This document shows positions 24,301 to 36,271 of a stretch of 64,000 nucleotides of DNA, piece after piece. The notes beneath the pieces were generated by a model. The model ran no database searches. It saw only the letters and a program-made list of their open reading frames with translations, and had not been told where the DNA came from. Source of the stretch: Enchytraeus crypticus. Taxonomy: Eukaryota; Annelida; Clitellata; Enchytraeida; Enchytraeidae. Position 1 is the first letter of the stretch. Every line of letters begins with the position of its first letter. Position numbers and translations under genes: made by a program. The stretch is from contig CAJHZI010000204.1 of assembly GCA_905160935.1 (NCBI GenBank), positions 1,446,001 to 1,510,000 of the forward strand. The letters run 5' to 3'.

Positions 24301-25311
24301 CATTGGTTATGCTAGGTCGAAACTTACAATCGATGTCATCTTCAAAAAGGCTCACCCCTATATGAATGTTAGTCACTTTTATAATCTGCATCATCATCAT
24401 CGTCTTCCTTAGAATCCCTGTTTAATCAAGGTCAGGATACGAATAGACCTTCTCCAATCCTCTCGTCGCTTTATTATCAGTTGTATTTATTTTAGTTATA
24501 TAATATTCTTAAGAAGTCTTAAGCGCATTGACAAATTTTCTATAATATTGTTAGCACATATATAATATTTGAATATTCGGTAGCACAGTGTCATCTGTTG
24601 TCTCTAATAATGATTTTTGTGTGGTAGAGTTCTGCTACTTGTTAATTTTCATTGATTCGTTACGTCTCTATGGATTAGGCTGCAAGTGTTTCTAATATAG
24701 TATACTGAAAGTAGCTTAGGGCTGTCCATTCACTTTCAGTTAACTAAGAATTTGGTTTAAATGATATTTGGATGTTATAAAGTAATTTTAAATTATGATT
24801 AAGGCTATATATGGAGGAGTTATATACCATGGACCTGCCAATAGGCAGTGCACTAAGAGAGAGATATATTAGCGCTAATGATGTTTAACATCTCAGGTAT
24901 CACTAATTTCATCTATTCAGATAAACGAAGAAGAGAAAGCGAAGTTTGAAGCTTTTGTAGCTTTCAACTCTTATGCTCGTTTACTCTATAGTCAAAAACC
25001 AAAGAAAACTAACTTATTCATCGTCATAGGACGTTGAGATGAATTAAGTGGAAATATACTCAAATTTTACGTCAGGCTAACAACGTGTAAATATTAGGTT
25101 AATATTCATCTCTTCAGATAAGCGAAGAAGAGAAGGCGAAGTACGAAGCTTTCGTAGCACTCAACTCCTATGTAGCGGGCTTGTACGATAAACCTGCTGA
25201 CTTTGAACTGCTCAACAAAGAAATTCAACTGAAAGAGAAATCTGGTAAAGCCAACAGACTCTTTTACTTCGCTCTACCACCAACAGTATATGAGGTAATT
25301 CGTTAATTATA

Positions 25312-25384
<73 letters not shown>

Positions 25385-26384
25385 ATCTCTCTCTCACTCT
25401 CTCTCTCTCTCTCTCTCTCTCGTTTATGAACAGATTCATTGTATGCCTACTTGTATGATTCATTGTCTCAGTCCACAATTTTAACTCTCAAATGACGGCT
25501 GTAGCTACTGACAAACAATAGCATCAGGAATATTATGCACTTTATTTAAAATCTTGTGTTTCTATTTAAAGAGCCGAATTCCAAGGAGTTTCTGTAAGCT
25601 GTTAGTGGATTTCGATAATGTCTTTTCATTGTCGTATTTCTGTTACAAATTTCTCAAAGGCTCAAGTTTTCTAAATCGTACACTATTAGGCCTATATTTA
25701 TTAATTTATTACCCTATCTTTAATTATTTCTGCTTGTCCGATGTAAATTAAATTAGACTGTTTGACTTATTGATAAGGTAATGTAGAACTTGCCAGCAAT
25801 ATATGCGACACTAGTTGAGTATAAAATTTACTATGAATTTTAAATGAGTAAATTTGTGTCATTATTTAAGCTATAATTTAACTTTTGTAGCTTTTTTGAA
25901 AAAAGATTATATATTTTCTAACTATAATTCGGTATTTTCTGTGAAAACATTTAGTATAAGCTAGTTTTTAAATTACATATTCGGCCAATAAGCCTATATC
26001 ACCTTTTAGGTTAATTCCTAAATTGCTTTAATTGCTTAAGCCTTTGCTAATCGACGCAATAAATTTGTTCTTCTGTTTCAGAGTGTTACTACGCAGATAC
26101 GTCAGTCCTGTATGGCCCAGGGGTAGGTAAAGCTTTCGTTTGTTGTTTTGTTGATTATAGAAGTTTCTGCTTGTTTTTACTGTTGTTGTTACTCATTCAC
26201 CCACTGAACTATGCTTCAGTTTCCTTAGAGTGGTGCTTTATGTGTTCAATAATCTGTTTGTCGTTAATTAACACTTGTAATTAACAGAATTTGACTTATC
26301 ATGCTGCAATTTAGCTATCTATTCATGTATATATACATACATGTTTATGTTTATCTGGATGTAAATGTAATATGTATATTCATG

Positions 26385-26468
<84 letters not shown>

Positions 26469-27420
26469 ATATATGTGTGTGTATGTACAGTATATATACA
26501 GGGTGAGTAAAAGAAAAAAAGATTACACCTGCAAAAAGTTTGAATATCTCAGGATATTGTTAATATTTTCCAATGAAACTTTTACCAATTACTAAACGAC
26601 TAATTGCTGATGGGGTGGCCAATTTTCATCCATTTTGGTACATAGATTGGCCAGTTGTGCAAGTTTCTGCAGAGAAACCCCCCCAGTTTTACCTAAAAAT
26701 GGCGTTTGCTGCAACGGTAAGGGCAGATTGCACTTCGTTGACGAGAAGGTAAAGGTAAACTCTCAGTATTACGTCAACACTTTGCTTCCGGAGCTGTTTG
26801 AAGATTGCTATGCTCATGCATTTCGTCATGCACAGGAATGGATCAGCGAGAGAAACCCGGATTTCATCAAGAAGAATGAATGGACTCTAAGCTCTTCCAA
26901 TCTAAATCCTCTGCATGATTCCTCAGACATGATTCCCCATGTCTGGGGAATCATGCTGCATCTCTATCAGAAACGCCAGCCGAAGCCTAAGAACGAGACG
27001 GAGCTGCAAGAAGTGCTACAATCAATCTGGGAGAGACTGCCCCAAGCTGGAATCAACAAGGCTGTCCTAGCATTCCGAAAGCGACTGCAGTCCTGCACAG
27101 GAGCTGGAGGAAATAATATCGAATAGTCAGTAATGCTAGCAGATACAACTGGTTCTTTCTGAATTTCCGCAACGAACCTTTTCAGGGCTAAAATAAAAAT
27201 AAAATATAATAAAATATTTATTTACAGTATGTTCAAAAATGGGGGGTTGCTCTGCTGAAACTTGCATAACTGGCCAGTCTATGCACCAAAATGGATGAAA
27301 ATTGGCCGCCCTATCAGAAATTGGTCCTTTAGTATTTGGTAAAAGTTTTATTTGAAAATATTAACAATAGCCTGAGACATTCAAACTCTTTGCAGGTGTA
27401 ATCTTTTTCTTTTACTCACC

Positions 27421-27491
<71 letters not shown>

Positions 27492-30400
27492 CATACATGT
27501 ATGTACATGTATGTAGCCCCTATAGTGTATTTTTTAAAGAATGATATAAATTGTTTTAAGATTTTATTATAATTAGGTAAAGTACTTGTAATTGGTTTAT
27601 ATATTCTTAGAATTTATAAAATTCTGTAAATAATATTATAAGTATTGGTTTTATTAGTATTGTAATATTATTAATTTTTCATTTACAATTTATTTTATAA
27701 ATAATATTAAGTAATATTTGTAAATGCTGTTTAAATTGCTTTTGACTTTTGGAAACAATATTAAATACTACTATATTTTCCGATATTATTTTTTGTCCCG
27801 TAATTAAACAATTAGAATGTGTCAAAATAATAGAAAAACGCAAGGGTTTAATTTTTATTTTAAAGCTATTTTGCCTCATTATTTTGAAGCTCTCTTTGAG
27901 ATATTTGTTGCATTTTCTTTCTCTTTTTATAAAATTTTATTTTGTAATGAAATAATGTTTATTCTTTAAAAATTAATTCCATTAGGCCTACTTGCTCCCA
28001 ATAAAGATTAACCTTTCATAACCTTTAGTTTTAAAACCGTTTGTTGATATATTTCGTATGCTTAATTGCCATTCATAGAGTTGTTTGGTTTCTTATTGCT
28101 TGTGGAATTTTGTTTTGTTTAATATTAATACAGAACACATAAATGTGCCAAGACTGGAGATATCAGGTAAGCAGGTTTAACCCGTGATCGTTTAAAGACA
28201 TATTCGTGTATGTTGTATTTGTAGAATAGTTGTCTCGATTCTATTTGTTACATAACAATAGAAGTTATCTCAATTTTTTTATTTCTATTTCCTACAACGA
28301 TATATGCAGTCGATATTTGCATATCACATCAGCAAACATAAGAATTTTAAGGACATTTTACTTGCAACTTTCCCTATTCAGCTCTATGTTTATGTTTTTT
28401 CTGAGAACGTGGATTTTTTCTCTAAGTGTATATTGTTTCTGCTTAAAGAATGTTCGTATATTTGCTCTGTAAATGTCTCGATGTCTCTTTCTTAATACAC
28501 TGCCTACTGGCCGGTCCATAGCATATAACGCCTTCACTCTTTCTTGTTTTCCGCTTTCCTTTTCATGTCCATATATTAGTGTATCTCTAAATCATCAAAA
28601 ATTTATAATCTTGGTCTGCCTCTACATTTATTTTCTTTCATTCTGCCTTCTATGTCCTCTTTTAGTAGACAATCCTCCCTTAAAATATGGCCTTTACAAC
28701 TTTTTTCCTATTTCTTAATGCATTTATCACCAGTCTATCTGTACCAAGTCTCTCAAGAACTTCCTCATTTGTAACCTTTGCGTCCAGCTAATCCTTCAGT
28801 TCTTCTCCATATCCAAACTTCCAATGGCTATAGTTTCTTTCTATCTTCCTTCCTCAAAGTCCATGTTTCACATCCATATAATAGCGTGGTCCAAACCCAG
28901 GTTTTCACTATCTTTATCTTTGTGTCTTTCTTTAGAATTTTTGTTAACAGTTCTCTCCTATTACCTAAGGCATTTTTGCTTGTGCATTCCTACTGCATAT
29001 TTCAGTCTCACATTTCCCATAATCGGTTATAGTATGACCCAAATTAAACTACTTACCTGTTCAAATTTTTTACCGTTTATTGTGATACTAACTTCCACTT
29101 TATTATGGGACAGTCTCATCACTTTTGTCGTTTTGATGTTACCTTCATGCCATATTTCAATACCTTATCATTCTATCCATTGTCTTCTGCAGTCCAGTCT
29201 TGCTGCCCGCTACCAATCCTTGATCATCTACAATCTTACGTCTTTTAACAATTTTCCACCTACTTTTATTCCTTCTTCCATGGCTTCCTCAGTCGTTGCC
29301 TCCGCGAAAACATTAAACAACAGCGGCGAAATGCTACAACCTTGTCTTACTCCATGTCCTTTTTCACCTTCTTCTGAGTATTCTTGTTGGATTTTGATTA
29401 CTGCTCTTTGATTCATGTGCAAGTTTAAAACTAGTCGTCTATCTCTCCAGTCAATTCCTATTATTTTCAAGATATTTATCATCTTTATCCAACCAATCCT
29501 CTCAAAGGCCGTCTCAAAGTCCCCAAACATACAAAAACGTCATTTTCATATTCTAAGCTTCTTTCACAAAGGACCCGCATTACACATATTCTGCTCTTCT
29601 GCCACATCCTTTCCTAAAACTAAATTGTGTCTTGCTCAGTATCATATCTGCTTTGGACTGAATGCGATTATTTGCTATCTTTAATGAGATCTTCGATGCA
29701 TGAAATTTTAAACTGATTGTTCTGTAATCCAAACACTCCACAGCATTGGCTTTTTGGGAATTGGGATAATCACTGATTTAGTGAAGTCATGTGGCCAAAT
29801 GCTTGTATTGTACACTTCCATCATCATACTTCCACTGACTTTCTAAGTGTTTATCCTTCCAACATTTTCAAGAATTCTGCTGGGATGTCATCTAGTCCGT
29901 CTGCTTTCCCCTTTTTCGTGCTGTTAATTGCAGAAAAATTTCCTTTTTCATTATACAGGGGTCCCTTTTTTTGCTTTCTATTACATTTTCTTCTTCGCAT
30001 GTAAAATCCTCTGAAACTGGCTACCCTGCCTTATCATACAATTCCTCTACATATTCTCTCCATCTTTCTTTACTTCTTCCAGCTCTGTCTTCAATTCCCC
30101 ATCTTTACCTATTATAGGCCTACTAATGTTCTTTGCATCTCCTTTCTTTTTCTTATCAGTTTTTGTCAATATCCTGACTTCCTGGTACATTAGGTCCGAC
30201 CTCCCTCTTCTATCATATTCAGCTAAATCCTCACACTTTTCACTCCACCAATTATCTTTTGCTTTGTCTGTAATTCCTCTAAACTCATTGTTTAAGCTTC
30301 TGTATTTTCTTCGGCCATGACTCGTGTCAATACTTTTCCATTTCCTTCTTTCACCCGTCTAGCATCTCATTTGTGATCCAAGGTTTTTTTTAAATGTTTT

Positions 30401-33400
30401 TTCTTTAAGAAAGCCATATAATCCTGAAACTGACTTTTTTGCTCTTTCAATCCTTTCATATTCCATCTCTTACTGCTGTTCTTTTTAAGTTTTAAGTATT
30501 TTCTTCCGCTGAAGCCCAATTTTTGCCATTACTAGATTGAGGTATTGATTGTGATATTGTTTGTATGTTGTCTTATTTTAATTTAATAGTTTTCTGTTAC
30601 AGCTAGTCTTAATTTTATGCTTTAGCATGAAATGCTTTGAATATTCTGCAATAGTGAATTTGGATAGTCTAAAAATTTAATATAGTGTATGATATCTGAT
30701 TTATTAAGATGGTAGGACCCTTCGTATCTAGAGTGTGATGCCGGGTGACATGTTTATTACACAAATTAATTTGCTACGTCTATTTTAGTCTAAGTTTAGT
30801 ATCTTCTTCAGTGTTAATCATATCCGAAAATTGATTCTTTAAAAATCTTCAAACTATCTTAAACTATAACAAGTAAATGTGATGATATAGAATGATATTA
30901 ATAATCTTAAGTGACATTTCTAAATTGTATTCATTTGTTTTAATTGGTACATGTGTTTCTTGTATCCCACATAAACTTCTTGAAACTTTTTTGTTGACGT
31001 ATGCTTTAATCTCTTCAGACGTAACACTAAAAGTAGACCTTTTGTACTGCTTTGGAATACTTCTCGATGCATATGTTATGTGAACATTGCAATATTAATA
31101 TTGCAGGAAATGTTGGACGCGAATAATAGTGGAGAAACCTTTTGGACGTGATTCTGAATCATCGTCAAAGCTTTCTCAGCACCTGGCCTCATTATTCAGT
31201 GAAGAGGAGATCTACCGTATTGATCATTATCTGGGTAAAGAGATGGTTCAAAATCTTCTCATACTGAGGTTTCTGCTTTCATTTGTCGAGAAGTAATAGT
31301 TTGTTCTTACTCAATGATGTCTACTATATCTCGTTGTTAATTCCTTGACAGTGGCTGTGAACATAGGAGATTGGGTCTAATAATAAATTTATTTAATTAA
31401 TTGGCTTTTAGTTGTCGTGAGTAATGCGATCATTCAAACAATTTTGGATTTAATCTACATTTTGCATTCATTTTTTGTGAATAGCCTAGCTCCTGCCTAA
31501 TATCAGCCGTTGCTGACAGCTTTGATCACTTCTGGATTTAAGACTTCCTAGGACAAGAAATTTGATTTTATAGATTCTGTATAACTTGTGAACCTGAAAG
31601 GTTTTCCTCATACTATTTTATCTATTTTAAACTGTGTGTATTTTTATGTAAAAATTTAATGCAAATTCCTATAACTGATTACTTAAATTTGGTCGTGTTT
31701 GCATGCATTCTTTAATTACCTTAAAATCATTAAGATTCTAATCTAAGATCTAGTTGATTTTTTTCCTTTTATAAGATATTCAGGTTTAATATCTGGCGTT
31801 CTTGAGTTTTAATGATTATTCGATCTGGTGACATTGTTTGAAGTAAATTGTTTTACTTTCATTATAATAGTTATGATTGACTTGACGGTTGTGTAAATAT
31901 TTTCAACTTGCAATTCTGTGTATTAATTCGTTTTATTAGACTTTTATAGTCGTTTTATTAGACATTTATAGTAAGCTTTTTGGCACACATGTAAAACTCT
32001 CCTGTGCAGACTTTGTTCATCATGAAATTTGCCTGAAATGCATAAATCTGTGTTGTTTTTTCAGATTCGCCAATAGAATTTTTGGACCGATTTGGAATAG
32101 AGACAACATTGCAAGCGTTACTATTTCTTTTAAAGAACCTTTCGGAACTCAAGGTCGTGGAGGATATTTTGATGAATTCGGCATCATAAGGTTTCTATGT
32201 TTCTAATTCATGTTTTATAAAATATTATTTTGGCCACTAATAATTAAGATAATTTTAATGAGCATATGAGAAATAATAAAAACTAAGTTTGAAAAATACG
32301 TTCTCAAAGTTTGTTACAGTTATGCCAACTATAATATGAAGCAGTACCATAAATAGTTGTATCAGAGAACGAATAAGAATTACGTGATAACATACAATTT
32401 GCAATTAATTTACTGTGTGCAGCTGAGACGTAAAATCAGCTTTCCTTCAAATTGTAAGACCAAGACAAATATTCCTAATATATTCGTAATATAGTGTGAA
32501 GTATTTCTATGCATGTAAGCACCCGTTTCGCTAATAACGAGTAACGGAATAAGCACATTTATAACAATGTAAGTCTAATAAAGTGAGGCCTTGCTTGTCT
32601 ATTTATCTATATATTTATTTTAAACCACTACACTTTATAAAATAACACAACAGTAGATAATAAACTGCGACAGTGAACATTGGTTTGTGGCTTCCTGACG
32701 AGCCCTAAGGCCATCGAGCAGGACACGACAATTTAATGTTTAAATCATATAACTGAGTTCAGTGCTTGTGCCGGATCTAAACTGTTGTTGAAGAAATGTT
32801 TTCGTGCTATATGGTGCTTCTTAGGAAGTGTTTGGAAGGACTTAAATTTGGGACTTTAATTTAGGACTTAAATTGCAGGTCCAGTGCTTTGTGTATAGAA
32901 ACATCATGTAAAAATCTAGGTGGCTTCAATAATACAGGAAGCAACATAGATGCGATATCCTGCTAGATTTTAACTTGTGATAATTGTAGCCTGTTTCTAT
33001 GTTATTCTATTCAGAGATGTAATGCAGAATCATCTACTCCAGATCCTAACTTTGACTGCTATGGAAAAACCGGTTTCAACAAAGGCAGAAGATATTCGCA
33101 ATGAAAAGGTATTACAGTTAAATTAAGTTACTATAAAAAAATTAACTAATTATTAATAAATTTAGATGTAAATTGTTTGCATAAGTTACTAAACTCGTAC
33201 AAATCGCTTCAGAACTCAGTTCCTAGTATACGGCCATATAAGAGGCTCAAGGTATATATTCCTACTGAGAGTCTGCAATTAATTTTAGGTGATTTCTTAT
33301 GTTAGTGCGTTGAAATGCTTTGCAGCATTGAAGCTCGAGATATAGCACATTGAAAAAAGCTGGTAAAAAAGCAGATATTAACGTTAATTTCCTCACTCGA

Positions 33401-36219
33401 AAGTGATGTCAGTGACGGGCGAGCCCAGGATTTGAACCCGCACATTCTGATCCGCGGTCGAACATCTTACAGACATCGCCACTGGCTCCAGCCGAGTGAA
33501 GGTAGAATAGTGCTGGTGTTGTCATTGATGTGGAATGTTCTCTTACTCTAGGTGAAGGTGCTTAAGTGTATCCCGGAGTTAAAGCTGGAGGACATGGTAT
33601 TGGGACAGTACACTGGAGATCCTGAGGGACAGGGGGATGCTGTCCAAGGATACCTGGATGATCCCACAGTACCGGCTGGATCAACCACGGCCACCTTTGT
33701 TCTCGCTGTTCTCTATATCAACAATGAACGCTGGGAGGGCGTTCCGTTCATTCTACGCTGTGGTAAAGGTATGCTGAGATCTTTGCAACAACGCTTTTGA
33801 AATTATTAAAGCAATGAAGTTTTATGTGCACGATCTTTCTGATAGGGCCAACACATTTGTCCTTGAAGCGTTTATCTCTAAATAGAATGAGAGGCTATGA
33901 AGTGGTAACATGGAATGTGTACTAACATAGCCTTGAACTTCTCATTTGAACATTAGAGGGAAGAGACAATTTGTTTGTTTTACTAAAACTTGAAAACTTA
34001 AATGCCAAGTTATTTAGTTGTAAACACAAGAAATGCTTTACTGCAAAAATCCAAACCGTTCATTCATTGCGTGGTTTCGTTGCAGCTTTAAACGAGAAAA
34101 AAGCCGAGGTTCGAGTTCAGTTCCGCGACGTGCCCGGGAACATATTCCACCCAGACGAGATCCACCGCAACGAGCTGGTGTTGAGGGTGCAGCCCGGCGA
34201 GGCTATCTACATGAAGGTCATGTCGAAGAAGCCGGGCATGCTGTTCGACTGCGAGGAGACTGAGCTGGACTTCACCTATGGGAGTCGCTATGCTGTTAGT
34301 AATACATTGAATTAGTCGAGTATATTTAGTATAGTATATTTAATACTCGAATTCTATTATTCATTCTCTATTATAAACTGTGGAAATCTGTGCTTAATGT
34401 AGGTAGACATATTGCATTGATTGCTAGTTTTCATTATCTGTTCTCATATTCTCATTGTTATATTTTGTATTTTTTGCCGATTTTTTTACAATATTAATAT
34501 GTGTATCCTCTCTGGTGGATGGTAGTTATAAGATGCCGGACACCTATAGCGCCTTATCGTGGATGTATACTGGGTGTTAAGATATCCGACGCTTATGAGT
34601 GACTTATCCTGGATGTATATGATAAGATATCCGACGCTTATGAGTGACTTATCCTGGATGTATATGTTAAGATAGGCGACGCTTACGAGTGACTTATCCT
34701 GGATGCATTTTTTACAGGGTGTTAAGATGCCGGACGCCTATGAGCGGCTTATCCTGGATGTATTCGTCGGTAGTCAGATTCACTTCGTGAGATCAGATGA
34801 GCTCGCAGAAGCTTGGCGAATCTTTACTCCTGTTCTTCATCAGATCGATGCTGAGAAGCGGCCTCCTATCCCATATAAATACGGCAGGTAGGTTGCAATT
34901 CTTTGTCGGCTTCGTACTTAAAATTGTTGGTTAGTTTCACCTTTATGACGCCTTAATGCTTGACTTCTGACCTTGGAGTTAAACCCACATCATCAGTCTA
35001 CTATTTGGAGACTGAAATGTTTTGGAAATATTAAGATCTTTTTCTAATACCTAATGTAACTGATTTTTTTTGTGGAAATTTTTATCGACACATTTTAGTA
35101 TTTAAATTATATTATAATTTATTGCGGTAAATAGCAGAATAGGGCAACCGCAAAAAATCTGCCGCGTGTACGTAAGAGGCGACTAAAGGCAGGAGCTGAG
35201 GATGGCAAGAGGGGACCCACCTCACCATGAAATATTCTCCCTCAGGATTAAATGGTAATTAATCCACCTAACTGAGAAAGGCAACGGGAAACCACCTCAG
35301 AAGCCATATTTTTCCCAAGCTATAGGCTACATCAGGTATGGATAAGGCATAGACATTGTGAAGGGATTAACTTGTTGATCTAAGGAGTGCTCTTGTGGGG
35401 GCGAGATAACAGATATTGAGTATGAATATGTACCTTGAACCTGCCACTTGGCGGTGCACTGAAGAAGAAGAAGAAGATAATTTAATGACAGCTTTTATTC
35501 AATTTTGATTAATTGAATTAGTTACTATCAAGCGTGGACTAATTATTGACAAATATTTGGTGGGTAATTAATATTCGAGTAGTGAATACTACTAGTAACT
35601 GTTGCTAGAGAATGTCTGTACTAGTGTTCCGAGTTAAATTTGCATATCCGAATGGTTTAGAGACCAGGGCCCCGATAAATGATGCTTTTTAGGGTACTCT
35701 GATTTTTAATGTATACTTCATTATACATAGTGGGTACTTATCTAATTTATGGATAGTTTTAGTTGTTTGCATATACGGGTTCTAAATTGTATATGTGTAG
35801 TTTTTATGTTTTTCTTTCTGCATACTAACTATTGGCTGTTCCATGGCATGTAACTCCTCTACTTATTTCTGTCCTCTATATTTTCATATTCACGTACTTA
35901 TACGATATCAAATCATCTGTCTGGAGCTTCCGATAACTCTCTTCCCTTCATTCTTTCTTGTCTTACCTTTCTTAACAAACCATCCCCTCTTGGTACTTCT
36001 ATCCAGTTCTTTCCATTTCATAACCTATTTTTCAGTTACGTATACTCTGTATTTCTGTAATTCTATTCAACAATTCATAATTTTTAATTTTGTCAGTACT
36101 GCTAAGCCTCTCCATTCTTTTCTATAGCTACATGTATAATTCGAGTTCTCTAAGTTTTCGATTTTAATATATATATATATATAATATTATATATATATAT
36201 ATAATAATAGTATATACTA

Positions 36220-36271
<52 letters not shown>

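Noticed and set aside
26301-26510. Open frame with alternating Tyr-Ile
   Set aside because: Translation of the (AT)n tract.
29228-29530. Host gene for the 100-residue minus-strand open frame
   Set aside because: The sequence is reverse transcriptase with GVRQGC and SPLLFNVF motifs and belongs to a decayed retrotransposon.
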